This document shows positions 25,488-37,445 of a stretch of 60,000 bases of DNA, piece by piece. A model generated the notes under the pieces. It made no database searches. It had not been told where the DNA came from and worked only from the letters and a program-made list of their open reading frames with translations. The DNA lies in the NCBI RefSeq assembly GCF_001039355.2, contig NW_019774192.1, positions 251,523-311,522 on the forward strand, read 5' to 3'. The stretch's first letter is position 1; each line of letters opens with the position of its first letter. Source of the stretch: Lingula anatina. Taxonomy: Eukaryota; Brachiopoda; Lingulata; Lingulida; Lingulidae. The position numbers and the translations under genes are program-made.

Positions 25488-28400
25488 TCTGCTCGCTGAT
25501 TCACCTGTTTATTAATCTGTCTATGAATTTTTTCATTCATTTTCTTTTCCATCTATTAAACCATCGATGTACATGTTTTGCCTTCTTAATTGACCACAAA
25601 TAAAGAAAACAGGCCAATTGCTCCTGAATTGATTACTGTATTATTTCGTTTTCAGGAAATCAATGATTGGTGTAAAGGTAAGGCTTTAAAATTTCTCAAG
25701 CTTTTTTTTATGAATAAAAGTTGTTTTTTCTTCTCTTACTTGCAAAAAAAAAAAAAATTAAAAACAGTCCAACATATGTTTTTTAAACTTCCATTTTCTC
25801 TTCCTCTATTGACTTAACGGCGTTCTTCAGGGTGAACTGTAAGCGTTTTATCAAAATATCTTTTTCAGTATTTTATAATAAATATTGTAAACTCCCTGCT
25901 TATAGTTTTTCCTCGTTTTTCGAATTCATTACAAGTACACTAAAAGAGGGTCAATAAGGAAGAATTGTATTTGTGATAGTTTTTCAATGTATATATGCCG
26001 TATATCGAACGTTAACATTAGTCTGTAGGGTTTCCTATAGTCAATATTTATTGTTTTCTAAATATTGATAACCGTCGCTTCTGGGTCTTTTGACACTGTC
26101 CTCCTTTCACTATAGGCATCACTTCAAATATTTGTTATCATTCAAAAATAAATATAATCTTAACTATATGTCCTCGTGTTATCGACAATTTGTATTTATA
26201 AAGTTTCAGTCTAATGAATTTCCTATTATCTATTGTTCGTACAGTTCTACTTCCAATTAAACTCACTGTTTTTGTAATAGTATTAATGATTTAAAAGGAT
26301 GGAAGGCGAATTGGAAAAGTGATAACAGGTTATTAGAAACAGAAAACATTTTCCCCGGACGTTAAATCTTTAAATATGAAAAAAATAAATAAATAAATAA
26401 ATAAACGAATAACCAAATAAATAGAGCATTTATTTTATTTTAAAATTTAGGCCATCGATAAGTTGATGTTTATTTACTCTTTTTGCCTGTGAAGTTTCAA
26501 TGCATTTATTTTAAAAATATTCAATTTTTGTTTTACATGTATTAGCTTTTTTATATCTGAAGAAGCTACTTGACTTCAATGAATTAATGTTTGTTAATTT
26601 TCTTATATTAAATATGATCCAATGTGGCGGATTCAGGAGGCATAATGGACCCAGACCACCCCTTTCGAATGGGTGTTACTCCATACTCCTCTTTAATCCT
26701 GCTCCCCCCTCCCCCCCCCCCCAAAAAAAAAAAATAATAAATCCCATCTTTGGCCCCTACATATTACAGTAAATTTGTCCTCCACAACTATTTCGCATTT
26801 TTTCTCTCTTCGCTGGTCATCTTCTATCATTGTGCCCCCCTCCTGGATTGGCCAGTGACGGTACGATAAATATTGATACTATCGGCCGATATGAATTTTT
26901 ATCATTGCAGTTGTTTTGGCATCAAACATAAGCTGTCCCATCGCAGAATATGATTCTGTAAATTGCACCAATGGAGGTAAGAGAGCCATCTGTTAGAATT
27001 ACGGTCTTGGTAAAATTAAGTAAATTTGCCTAACAAAGTAAATTTACCTTGCAAAAGAGTAGATAGCGATATGTAATTAAATTTCAAGGTTTATGAAATT
27101 CTGGCAAAGCATTTATTTTTGCACTTCAGCGAATTGCCTATATAAATTTGAACTATATGTTCATATAGTTGGCGTTTGCTTTATAAGCAGGTGTCGCTTG
27201 CTCCTGGGAAAATATCATGTGCCTCTGACGCAGATTTGTGTTTACGTAATGCTGGCCATACTGTTTTGCTTCAATGATTTTTTTTCACTCTTTTTGTCAC
27301 AAAAAAAAGAACATCTATCTAGCATTTTTATAACAACAAAAACATGATGAATATTAGATGATCAGAACATTCATTAGGTATTATGCATTGTACTGCAGTT
27401 TACCACTTTTTTGATATAACTATTTGCAAGAACTATCAAATATTTATATGAAACATTTTGAACGCCAAAATATGCACATTATTAAGTATTCTTTTGTGTC
27501 GCAACTCCTTCAGGCTTGGTAAACGGTCCCAATCGACATCATACATGTGAATTGTGACAGTAGTTTTCCATCGTTTTTATCAAAACATTAACACTGTCAC
27601 GATTCTGACATAGCGTAGACTCCAGGTCTAACTTATACCCACATTTACACTAGGGACATGCATTTAACGTATAAACACTTATATTTAGCAAAAGGAAAAA
27701 TATTTTCCTGAAATTTTAACGGTCTGCCAAAATAAAAAAGGTAGACGTTGATGAAATTACGATACATAAACTGTTCATTCTTATTTATTAATATTATTAT
27801 TATTTTGCAAGTTCATTTTGAGCAACTCTCGTAATGAAGATAGGGCTGTTGCATTAAAATTACAAAGTGATAACTAGAAAACGGGTTTAAATTATAATTG
27901 CCTCAACAGTTTTGGGAAGGTTTTTGAAATTTCCAGGAAAATGAAGTGCTTGCTTCATACGTTCTAAGCACCTTTTGTGTGACTTTTTCCAATTATTTCA
28001 GCTTAATAATTCAATGAAGACAACCTGTCACATCTTTCACCTCTAACACAATGTTGAACAAAAACATTATTGTTGTGTTTCACTGAATTTAAAGAGATAA
28101 CAGTCGTTTGTTTTGGCCAAAAACGGATTTTCCTGGAGTAAATGCTGATTTTCCCATACTTACCAATGGTTAATGAATCAATTCCAAATTTCAAAGTTTG
28201 CCCATGTTTTTTTTTTTCTCAAAAGTTTGTTTTTTTTTGTAATGATCCCTTAAGAGAGTACTACAGTGGTATAGCCATCTATAAATGTCCACGTGATCTG
28301 ATGGCAAGCACAGATTCCAGAATAATTGCGATAGCCGCTGTTTTGACGGTAAAATGGTATTTATTAATTTCTATAATTTGTTTCAAATGTATTAAATGTG

Positions 28401-28884
28401 AACTTTAAATGTCATTCAAACAGTTGTTATCCATTTAAGTTGCAGAAGAGTCTTTCTTTACTTAATAAGAGTGTTACCTCTGCATACATCTGTATTTTGT
28501 ATTTCTTAAGGAAGCATAACCCACCTGGGCATCACCTGCAACGGCACGGTCACCACCAGTTTTAATGGAAGCAACGTGGGCAAACCGGGCAAAAGCGAGC
28601 TGCTCTATCTCATGGAAATCTCGCCGTGGGTCGCGAGAGTTGAAATCGACACATGCAGACCGGGCACCGACTATGACAGCATGTTAGCCGTGGGGAAGAT
28701 GCCACAGCAAGTTAACTCGACCACATGTCTTCACACGGATTATGTTTCCTTCAATGATGACGGTTATACCTGCGACTTGGAATCCTGGGTCACTGTGACG
28801 TCACCGGAAGCTGGATGTTACTTCGTCGCTGTTCATGGATACCGCGGAAACTCTGGAACGTTTGAGTTGCACATCAGCTGCTGA
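24971..28884 (+). CDS. Secreted PAN-like/PPC-like domain protein, 4 coding exons
   Basis: Predicted coding exons are 24971-25324, 25656-25677, 26911-26976 and 28511-28884, giving 816 nt and 271 residues. Phases are 0, 1 and 1 and all borders are GT/AG. An acceptor at 24907 (TTTTCTTTTCAG) shows that a 5' non-coding exon lies upstream. Residues 1-25 form a signal peptide (MRGIHRAILSSFLLLSVF...). Residues 60-100 have a PAN-like Cys pattern (C-x3-C, NCGGGHY, C-V-L). Residues from about 148 to the end resemble the PPC (pre-peptidase C-terminal) fold: VEIDTCRPGTDYDSMLAV, then FNDDGYTC, then CYFVAVHGYRGNSGTFEL. In known PPC domains these are the D-T-C-x(5)-D-x-x-L, NDD and Y-x-G-x-x-G-T-F motifs of a secreted beta-sandwich. 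It is probably an extracellular binding protein; no catalytic domain is seen. It is convergent with the ZP gene. Confidence 0.75.
25446..25488. repeat. (ATTT)n microsatellite
   Basis: About ten tetranucleotide units in the first coding intron of the PAN/PPC gene. Confidence 0.95.
26623..26858. mobile_element. Small transposon with inverted G/C-rich ends
   Basis: The left end GTGGCGGATTCAGGAGGCAT is matched in inverse by the right end CTCCTGGATTGGCCAGTG, with ATTGTGCCCC next to it. It contains a C run and an A run and lies in the second coding intron of the PAN/PPC gene. Confidence 0.6.
28112..28378 (+). repeat. Dispersed repeat, copy B
   Basis: Homologous to 16318-16568, with many substitutions and expanded T runs. 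It is inside the third coding intron of the PAN/PPC gene. Confidence 0.7.
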
Positions 28885-30107
28885 AAATGCTGTCACGGTT
28901 TGTGAGAAAAGAAGACGCGCAAAGAGAGCGTTTGTTTTCATATATCACTCTGAAAAGAAACACCAGGTTCTTGGTTAAGACCTAGTGTATGAATTCTACA
29001 ACGTAAACTGAAAGCTGAATATAAATGACGTGGGGATTTTCCTACTTGGTAAAAAAAAAACTTAGGCTGATCAACAACTTGACTTTAAAAAATATGTCTC
29101 GTGTGTATCGTCCCTCTACGGCACCTTTGACAACAAATATGTTATTTTGTTAAGAATCAATGTGATGTACATGTACAACATCAGGAATGACAGAGATCTT
29201 TTATTTCAAACCTGCTTAAGTCATATTCTTTTTTGGCGCTTTCGAAATATGTATAAACTGAAAGTGTTTTTTCTTTCAATGGGATTTTACGTGTCACTGT
29301 TTTTTTTTCTTTTTTGTATTTTAACAAACGCCCACATCTTTGAGGCAGGCTCCCATAGAAAACGTTGAAAATAAACATTCATATGTATGTATGTGAAATT
29401 TAATTTGTCAGAATTACCTATTGGTGGAGATTTTTTTATGTTCGGGGATATTTTACATAAATTCGAATCATTATATTTTTGACATGTGTTTAATCATCTT
29501 TTATTTACGATAGGTCTTTATAAAGTGGCGCTTGCAGCAAAACTTATTGTTGGGCATGTTCAAATACTTTTCAAATTAATTTCAGAGATTTTTTGTTTAA
29601 GCACATCCCTTCCCAAGATACAGCATTTAATTTTTTTCTCATCGCGTCAGCTTCACTTAAAAATTAAAATCTGCCCTATGAAAGTCACACGCATATGTAC
29701 GTCTTTAAATGGTCCATATCAACTTTGATGACATTAACCGTAAATTGTCAATGATGTCGTTTCCGAAAATTACTTAATTTCATACGATTAAAATTAGATA
29801 TTTTATATTATTTTTTGCACTTGCAATTTTTATATTTTTTGAAATAATTCGTCGTTCCGGTTAAAGATAATCTATTTTATTACTCTCAAATCGTTATCCG
29901 AAACCGTCAATGAATCTCTCTTCACTTTTATCAATAATTTAGTCCCCCATCAACAATTTTTCTATTTGAAAACTTAGCATATCACCGTATATCAAATGGC
30001 AGTCTACATTAATTTGCTTTTGCTTTTATTGAAAAAAAATCTGCAAAAAACATTAAGCATTTATATCTATCGGGAAATCAAAAGGAGATTTGTTTTGGCA
30101 AACAATA
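28885..30107. other. 3' UTR and spacer between two convergent genes
   Basis: No coding sequence beyond chance ORFs. The plus-strand AATAAA at 29370 is the first good poly(A) signal after the PAN/PPC stop codon. The remainder, to the poly(A) signal of the ZP gene, is AT-rich. Confidence 0.6.
29370..29375 (+). terminator. Poly(A) signal of the PAN/PPC gene
   Basis: AATAAA, 486 nt past the stop codon, on the coding strand. Confidence 0.5.
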
Positions 30108-30113
30108 TTTATT
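30108..30113 (-). terminator. Poly(A) signal of the ZP gene
   Basis: AATAAA on the minus strand about 200 nt past the stop codon, giving a short 3' UTR. Confidence 0.55.
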
Positions 30114-30312
30114 GAAAAACAAAACACGAAACATTCCATTAAATACGTCCTATTGATCTCAGTCAATGATTATGAGAAATCGAATCACCATTGTAAATTG
30201 TATAATAGTGGCACGGTTGATAACCGGTTTCTGTTCAAAAAAATAAAGAAGTCAGCAATGCATGATAATGTGTTAGGCGTTTCAGGCAGTGAAGGGGATG
30301 CAAGGATTGGTT

Positions 30313-31656
30313 TTACATCTCAATCTCCGTCTTTGAAGACTGTCGTTGACGTGCTGATCTTTTACGGACATAGGCGAAGAAGCAAACGGAGATCCAGCAA
30401 AAGGCAATCACCACGAGTCCAATTAATACAGTCACTATGACGAGTACGTAGTTGTTAATGCAAATCTCATCGGTGGATTCTGCCGTTGCCGTGTTATACA
30501 TCTGCCCATCTCCGGGTTCCAGCCAGTCTCCTGGTTGGGAAGAATCAGCGCCAGGCCATTGGGGCTGCCCGTCAGGTTCGATAAGCTGAACGTCATTAAT
30601 GTCTTCTTCTGGATCGTAAACAGTGAGAAAATACCCCAAAGCCACCTTCCCGACGTCATTTTTGCCCATTGGGTGATACAGACCATCATCTTCTTCGTCA
30701 TCGGTACTGCTCATATCGCCGTCGTACACAGTATCTTCGATATCTCCTGCCATAAGGGCGGCAGCACGTCTTCGTCTCCTTCCCCAGCTTGGTCCACTCT
30801 CTCCAGCACCCGTACAATTCACATAGTTGCAGTCGCTGCTGGTCACGTCGCATGCCTTCACTGTGCAGAAGAAACCGGTTGTTCTGTTGGAAGCGTGTCT
30901 TGGAGTCATGAGAAACATTGGGAAGGTAGATGTCAAAGAATGGAAGGTGCTGTTTTGTTGAAGTCTGCCGAAGAACGGAACGGCGGGGCAACTTTGGGAG
31001 ATGAGATCCAGGTACTTCCACGAATCGACTCCATTGGAAGTGACGATGCCAGCGGCCCAACAGCGAACGGCCTGGATCTTGACGGGGGCATATGGGTCCA
31101 CCGTTAACTCCAATGTGACATTGCCGCCCAAGATAACGGCAGGGCTTGAAGGTGTTATTTCCGTACCAGTCGATGTGTTCCTCAACCTTAATGTAATGGT
31201 CACGTCGAACCCGGGGACGTTCGCTTCTTGGCCGACTATAGGGATGATCTCACCGGCCGGCACGTAGGCGCTGACGTTGTGCATCGTTGTGGCATATGAA
31301 GACGCTTTGCAGGTAAAAGTCTGGGCCGAGTCTATCGTTTCCAGGTAGTAGTCTTTATCGTGAAGCAGAATAACCGTGAAGGCTGTTTCAAACGCTGTAC
31401 CGCAATTTCCCACAGTCACATTCAATTCCCAAGGTGCCGAAGCAGTGAAACAGTTGACATCGTCGTAAAAACCGTCAACGTAGATTCGCCCTTCTGTTGG
31501 GTTAAACGTATTGCTGCCTGTAACGTAGCTCACCAGCATACTGTCGTTGGCACAGGTAAGTGACGTGGTGATATTGGCAGACTCTACGCTACCTATTGTC
31601 GACAGGATAACCACCGTTACCACGGCTACGGTAGATACAACTGACGGTGTATGCAT
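30313..31656 (-). CDS. ZP-domain type I transmembrane protein
   Basis: A single uninterrupted coding exon of 447 residues. I start it at the ATG at 31656 (MHTPSVV...), because the two codons before it are not an ATG start. Residues 1-27 are a signal peptide. About residues 35-290 form a ZP module. The ZP-N half has CANDSMLVSYV, DVNCF, GNCGTAF and FTCKA. The ZP-C half has VRCW, SCPAVPFF, GFFCTVKACD and NCTG. A basic cleavage site of furin type (WGRRRRRAA) follows near residue 290, as expected for release of the polymerising ectodomain. An acidic linker comes next, then a transmembrane helix (VLVIVTVLIGLVVIAFCW) and a short basic cytoplasmic tail ending in E-I-E-M. Family members build extracellular matrices such as egg coats and apical or cuticular layers. 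The particular subfamily is not determined. The gene is TATA-driven from 33.57 kb. Confidence 0.85.
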   Translation of the reverse strand: MHTPSVVSTVAVVTVVILSTIGSVESANITTSLTCANDSMLVSYVTGSNTFNPTEGRIYVDGFYDDVNCFTASAPWELNVTVGNCGTAFETAFTVILLHDKDYYLETIDSAQTFTCKASSYATTMHNVSAYVPAGEIIPIVGQEANVPGFDVTITLRLRNTSTGTEITPSSPAVILGGNVTLELTVDPYAPVKIQAVRCWAAGIVTSNGVDSWKYLDLISQSCPAVPFFGRLQQNSTFHSLTSTFPMFLMTPRHASNRTTGFFCTVKACDVTSSDCNYVNCTGAGESGPSWGRRRRRAAALMAGDIEDTVYDGDMSSTDDEEDDGLYHPMGKNDVGKVALGYFLTVYDPEEDINDVQLIEPDGQPQWPGADSSQPGDWLEPGDGQMYNTATAESTDEICINNYVLVIVTVLIGLVVIAFCWISVCFFAYVRKRSARQRQSSKTEIEM

Positions 31657-31690
31657 CGTCACGTGTCTTCTAGTCGTTCTACGCCCAAAA
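31657..31690 (-). other. 5' UTR part of ZP coding exon
   Basis: On the minus strand CATCTTTCCAG ends at 31691, so the exon starts at 31690 and leaves 34 nt of leader before the ATG. The acceptor has a good pyrimidine tract and pairs with the donor at 33457. Confidence 0.65.
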
Positions 31691-32156
31691 CTGGAAAGAT
31701 GAAAAGAGTTCTTCAGTCTTTACTCTTACCATTTAATGAAATAAGCATTTAATTCTACCCAATGTCGATATATCGCAAGATCAGACGCCAGTTGACAAGA
31801 AAAATTAAGTCAAATTAAAATAACAACATGGAGAAAAGGGAGAGGGGAATTGTCAGCATGTTCTGGGAAATGAGAAATTAAGACAATTCTCCAAAAGTGA
31901 AAATAAAAGATGAACGAAATTCAGTTCAATAACAGTCTACATCAAACATTTAAATAGATATCAATGTACGGAATTTACAAAATACAGGTGTTTTGTTAAG
32001 TACATTTTGTGATAGACTTCAAAATAATTAGATCCAAAAATTTATCTATTTATCTCTGTCAAAAGCAACACTTGATGCTGTATACCTAACACACTACGAA
32101 TGTAGTCTCATATCTTGAAAGAGTTGTATATCGGTTTCTTATGGAAAGCACAGAAA

Positions 32157-32202
<46 letters not shown>
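32157..32202. repeat. Compound (TC)n(TG)n microsatellite
   Basis: TC run followed by TG run, within the ZP leader intron. Confidence 0.95.
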
Positions 32203-32203
<1 letters not shown>

Positions 32204-32824
32204 ATTTCTCTCCTCAATAGTTGGCATGCACAGCAAAATTGTTGACGTGGTGTGGTGTATTGCGTTTGTCGCATCTAGCACATTTTTATGTTGGGGACCG
32301 CGAGAAGAAGTCTGCTTTCTGCTTTTGATGACCATGCTATGGAAAACAAATTTGGTTTAAGGGATAAATTTCAGATGATTGCCCTTAGCCAGTCGCACGA
32401 GTGTGAGATGAGAAAGTACAAACTATTTTTGCCACATTTCGTCTTACTCTTGTTTTTCAATAAAAAATTAAAAATACCGTGTCCTATTATGCTACATTGT
32501 GAGTGAAGGATGGCGAAAAACGAACGTAATGACCATTTTGTTAAATTCGGTGTAAAGATAAAGCAAGGGCGCTCTCAACTTAATTAAAAAAGTGGCTTAT
32601 TTTTTCTTAGAATTTTTAAAATTAAAGAAAAGGGCCTACATCAACGAAGTCATTGAAAAGAACCAAAGCAGTAGAAGCAATACCTGACAATAGACATTTT
32701 AGTTTTGTAATGCAAATCCAACAAGTTAACCGTATGCTACCGCATTAGGCACGTTGATATATGTCGCTTCAGTGCCTCACCGTTGAATACATGTAGATAT
32801 TCGACTTAAAATAATTTAGTCAAA

Positions 32825-32989
32825 GGCCGCATTCAGAACAGTGGACTAACTAGTCAGAGGGTCAAATATGACCGACCCACTTGAATACTTCCAAACGGAA
32901 GTGGCTATTAGCGGATGAGACGGCAAGCTTTATAGTGGGTCGCCATATTTGACCTCCGGACTAGTTATTCCACTGCTCTGAATGCGGCC
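32825..32989. mobile_element. 165-bp MITE with ~55-bp inverted repeats
   Basis: The left arm starts GGCCGCATTCAGAACAGTGG and the right arm ends CCACTGCTCTGAATGCGGCC. The arms remain paired inward through GGTCAAATATG and CATATTTGACC to GACCCA/TGGGTC. No coding capacity. It lies in the ZP leader intron. Confidence 0.9.
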
Positions 32990-33457
32990 AAAAACAATCG
33001 TTTTTATAGAGAAGGTATTTTTCTACCCATGAAACATCGACGAAACAGGAGCGTGATCAAGGTCCTTTGATAAGATTGCCTCACAGGTAGAAAAACACGT
33101 TTAGTCTCTATAGAGATTTAATACGTTTGATATCATTACACACGAGACACGTAAAAGCCTATTTCGTTACCCAATTCGGGTTTATCCGTTTCTAAACAAA
33201 AAACGAAATATTTCCCTAAAATACAGTCACTACAGAGAGCACGAAGTAAGTCAAAATTAGCTCATACTCAACAAACCCGTGCAACGTATTTTGAAGGGCG
33301 CGGCTTTTCACCCCGCCCCGTTTGGGCATGGCCGCATCAAGACGATAATTTCGCTGTCTAACACCGAACAAACTTTCTTGAAAGTAGCCAAAGAATAAAG
33401 CAGTCCTGTGTATCTATATGTATCTTCAACGGCACGACTGTAAACCCGTACACTCAC

Positions 33458-33540
33458 CTGCCAGAAGCTGCGAACTAGCTTGAAACTTGACGACCTCTGT
33501 AAGGTGTTACCCTCGCGAGTGGCAGAGATGGCTCCTTTTG
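33458..33540 (-). other. Non-coding exon 1 of the ZP gene
   Basis: On the minus strand the segment below the TATA box runs to a consensus donor, CTGGCAG|GTGAGT, at 33458/33457. It contains no ATG opening a long frame. Splicing to the acceptor at 31691 removes an intron of about 1.77 kb. The transcription start is estimated from TATA spacing only. Confidence 0.65.
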
Positions 33541-33561
33541 CATAGAATCACGTGTTGGGCA

Positions 33562-33570
33562 CCTTATATA
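33562..33570 (-). promoter_or_regulatory. TATA box of the ZP gene
   Basis: TATATAAGG on the minus strand, about 100 nt upstream of the exon 1 donor. An E-box CACGTG follows directly downstream, at about 33550. Confidence 0.65.
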
Positions 33571-34995
33571 CTGTCCCACGGTTTGACTTCTGCTCAGGAG
33601 ATCACGATCGTGATGTCATCTTTCTGATAACTGCTCGTCCACAGACGGGTTCAAGGTTTTTTGACAACGGGGTCAGAGTTCGACTGGTGAAGGTGTGATA
33701 ATGAGAAGGGTGGGGCAGTCACTTTAATCCACAATCGATTCAAAATGCTAAAATACCTCTTCCACATTTTTGTTTTGTTTTTTTTTTTATTTACAGTCAG
33801 TGTTTAATTTTCTACGCTTAAAAGACCATTTTTAAAGAAGATCCGTGTGAAGTTTTCTCACTTAACAGCTGGTTTGAAGTGCTATTTGCAACCAGTATTT
33901 TGCTGGTTGGTACTCTCTCTCTTTCTTTCTCTCTCTCTCACGCACACACACGCACATACTCTTTTTCTCCTTCTCTCTTTTTTTTTTTTATTTATTAAAT
34001 TTATTTATTTATTTATCTATTTATTTATTCATTTATTTATTTATTGTCGGTCGAGGTGATCTTTCTTGTTGTTCATCTGGACAATTCTCTTGTTTGACAA
34101 TTCTGTTGTTTATAGAGTTTTATGCAGTTGAGATCTACGTCTTCGTCTCCCTACCCTGCCGAGATCCTGGGTAAATAAATAAATTAACCAATTTTTGAGC
34201 TTCAAGAATACAATTTGCGTCGTTCTACATACCCACATTATGTGGTTGTGTATTCCAAGAAATTAGTGGGACACGAAAAGATCACAAAGAAGTGCTAAAT
34301 ACAACGAAGAAGGGTACCTGCATATGTAATGTCGCATAACGAATACAATAGATGTAAAACGTTGTATTTGTGGTCTCCCCCATCTTACGGATCACGTGAT
34401 TCGCCCCTTTTTTTTGTACATGTGACAAAGGTGAGGAAAATCAGACTTTTCAATTAATTTATTTGAACAAAGTAAACGCGCGCGAGGATAATTATGAGGA
34501 AAATTAAGTCAAGTGAGAGTTTATCTCAAACCCTATCAGATTTATTCTTTAACTAAAAACACCTACAATATGATTATTTTTAACTAAATAGCCTCAAAGT
34601 CCACAATGGACAAAACTTAGAATTTCTCTCTGTCCTGTATATCGTTATTCTGTGTGCATAAATACACCGTGTTTGAGAGTTATCAGATAGCATTCGAATC
34701 TCGTAAAGCATATGTTTTTGTAGGGCAACAATAATTGAGTAGCCGATGACTACTACGTTGACGTCTTCAACTGACCACTAATCGCGTTGGGGTCAGGAAC
34801 TCTGACCTGGTAACGACAGTCAATTGCGTTTGCTGGGAGCATCGCAAACTGCCTCGTAATGAAGACGTACGGGGAAAACATAGTTCACTGCCCTTGTTTT
34901 TAAATCTTTGTGGATGGTTGCAAGTGTATGTTTACAATTATTATGTCCGTTTGATACGGGATTCGTTAAAAATTATCAGAGTAGGTGCAATTTCC

Positions 34996-35062
34996 AGCAA
35001 AAAGGGGGGTTCTTTCGAACCCTCCGAACCCCCCCCCCCCCCCCCCGGGCTACGGGCCTGAA
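34996..35062. repeat. G-run/C-run repeat with 19-nt C tract
   Basis: AAAAAGGGGGG, then CGAACC and a long C run ending in GGGCTACGGGCCTG. It looks like the end of a decayed transposon. Confidence 0.45.
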
Positions 35063-35180
35063 TTTTATTGTATTATAAACCGATTACAGTGTAACTACAT
35101 GCTTAAGCTTCTCACAAACAGATTCAATTTAGCCATGGGAAAATTATGAGGTATAATCTCTCTCTCCATCTCAATAAAAT

Positions 35181-35184
<4 letters not shown>

Positions 35185-35215
<31 letters not shown>
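35185..35215. repeat. (CT)n microsatellite
   Basis: About 15 CT units. Confidence 0.9.
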
Positions 35216-35218
<3 letters not shown>

Positions 35219-36987
35219 GACATTTGATATTGGTTTGCCACGGTGAAAAAAATCACGTCTTTTCTTTCAACGTCGCTTGTTGATGGATGGTGTTTGACCA
35301 GGAGAGCGTGACTTTGATTGGTCGGACAGCGATCTCACAGTATCACGCACACCCGAGAGCACTCTGATGAAGGTATCCCGTGATGCATCGCGCAATTATC
35401 CCAAACTTAATACTTTGTAACGGCCCCTGCATTTTACGGATATTAAAATGTCAATTTGACTTATTGTTATTAAAGCGCATCGCTGAGGATGATAATAGGC
35501 AATAATTTGGTAAATTGGGACTTGTTTAAACAAGGCAACACTCTTTCTTTTGAGCTCTGATAGAGCATGGGCTCACTCGTTCAGACTGCAGGTGGTCGTA
35601 CAACTGAAAAGCCTCAACTTTTAACCCTTGTTTGCTTTAGTTTGAAGTTTTCCTCGGCCAATTGACGCCTATTATAAGCACGCGCCAACCCAGTGTAAAT
35701 ATTCATCACGAATATATAAGTCCGTTAATGGTGTTTGTTTTATTGGACTTTTTTGTTTTGCGTTTCTCAGGAAATATACGATCCCAAGGATGTCAGTTCT
35801 GTCCTTTTAACAAAAAGACACGCAAAGGAGACCAGTGAGTCCACTTTTGATTGGAGCCATAACGTTTGATGTACATGTTTTTAACTATTGTTAATTGTTC
35901 TTTATTTCTGGTGAATGAGAACACACGCAGAACTAAAGCAAGTAAATTTAGTCAGAACAGTTTTAATGAACGTAAAAAACGGTTGAAATGTGAAAACTGT
36001 AGATTTTCCTCTGCCAATACAGTCCTGTGCACATTGATAGTACATAACGCCATTTAATGAACTTTGGTGAAATACTAGTAGAATTTGAAAAATATAACTT
36101 GTTTGTTTACAGCCTTATTTCATTCGCTTTGCCTCCTAGATGATTTAAACGAAATTTCAAAATAAGAGAGTGAGAATGTAAGAGTGAATAAGGCTAGATT
36201 AGATTGTCGAGAGTATGAAAATGAACTACTTTTTCTTAATCCTTTTTCTGGAAATAAGAAAACTTAATAAACGCATATATCTCTTTTCTCATGTTTGGAA
36301 AACTTTCAAGAAAGATACATGTTATTTGACTAAAATGTTTAAACAGCAAATATTTCCACCATTCATTTTTTTTAAGTGCAATTTTATTACTTTACAATTT
36401 TTAACTCCATTTGTTCACTAAAAAGGATTTGAATTCTCTCTTGACAACATCATATGAAACATGACACTGAGATAAATATTTGTATCGAAAGTTATTAGTT
36501 TTTCTATTCTTCAATCTATATGACAATATATGGCCTTCATCATTGTATTTCATCACGTCAAATATTCAGTTTAAATTTTGATGATGTTTTATGATATATT
36601 TTTGTTTATGCTACGTTTTATGATATACTCCTCAAAGTAAGCTATAACTTTGATGGAAATTAGTTTAGAAACTATAGATATAATTCCGAAGACGGGGTAC
36701 TACAATTTTAATAAATGATTATAGAGCTACATGTAGAGTCAGACCTACATATTTAAAAATGGGAACACTGCACAGTCATTCAACGTTGAATAAATCGTAG
36801 CAGTTTTGGATTTAGAATTAGTTATCTTTTCAAGCTGCCTGCTAAATCAAGGTTGTATTAAGATTGTATTAAATCTGTATCGTCGCAAATTTCTTTTGTA
36901 AACTGACGCACCCAAAGTCACGTTGCTTATCTGCTTGCTTCCGTGCCACCGTGTATTTTTTTAGAGAGAAAAAAATGGTTTCTGCAC

Positions 36988-36988
<1 letters not shown>

Positions 36989-37035
<47 letters not shown>

Positions 37036-37050
37036 TAGATAGATAGATAG
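36989..37050. repeat. (GATA)n/(GACA)n microsatellite
   Basis: GATA units interrupted by three GACA units. Confidence 0.95.
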
Positions 37051-37372
37051 TGAACCTAACAAAAACAATATATAAATGCACTCATGTTGCCCTTGTCAAG
37101 ATGGACATAATAAAACGGTAACACTAAGTTAACATCATTAAAATAAATTTTTACCACATAAATCAAACTGCGCACATCGCGCGTGGGCCTGCCTCTCCAA
37201 AGACGTTCTACCGAAGTAAAATCTAACATCTACATTTTATCCTAGTGCAGTTCTCTTACATGTATTAGCCATTTTTCACACAGAATGCACGGTTTACTTA
37301 AAAGGCGCCTTCTTTACGGAATCGTCACACTAATTGATCGATTATTTGAGTTCTCTTTCGATCTATCCACGT

Positions 37373-37445
37373 GTTGATCAGCTACGCCGCCTCTTGTACA
37401 TGTATATTCCTCTGGTCTCTGCAAGTGATTTGACTCCAGTAAAGC
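37373..37445 (+). repeat. 73-bp exact repeat, copy 1
   Basis: Identical to 41023-41095 in the same orientation. It begins GTTGATCAGCTACGCCGCC and ends TTTGACTCCAGTAAAGC. The flanks differ. It has no ORF and no inverted ends. Confidence 0.9.

Noticed and set aside
30535-31107. 190-codon plus-strand ORF opposite the ZP gene
   Set aside because: Antisense shadow of the ZP coding exon; no domain and no independent promoter or start context.
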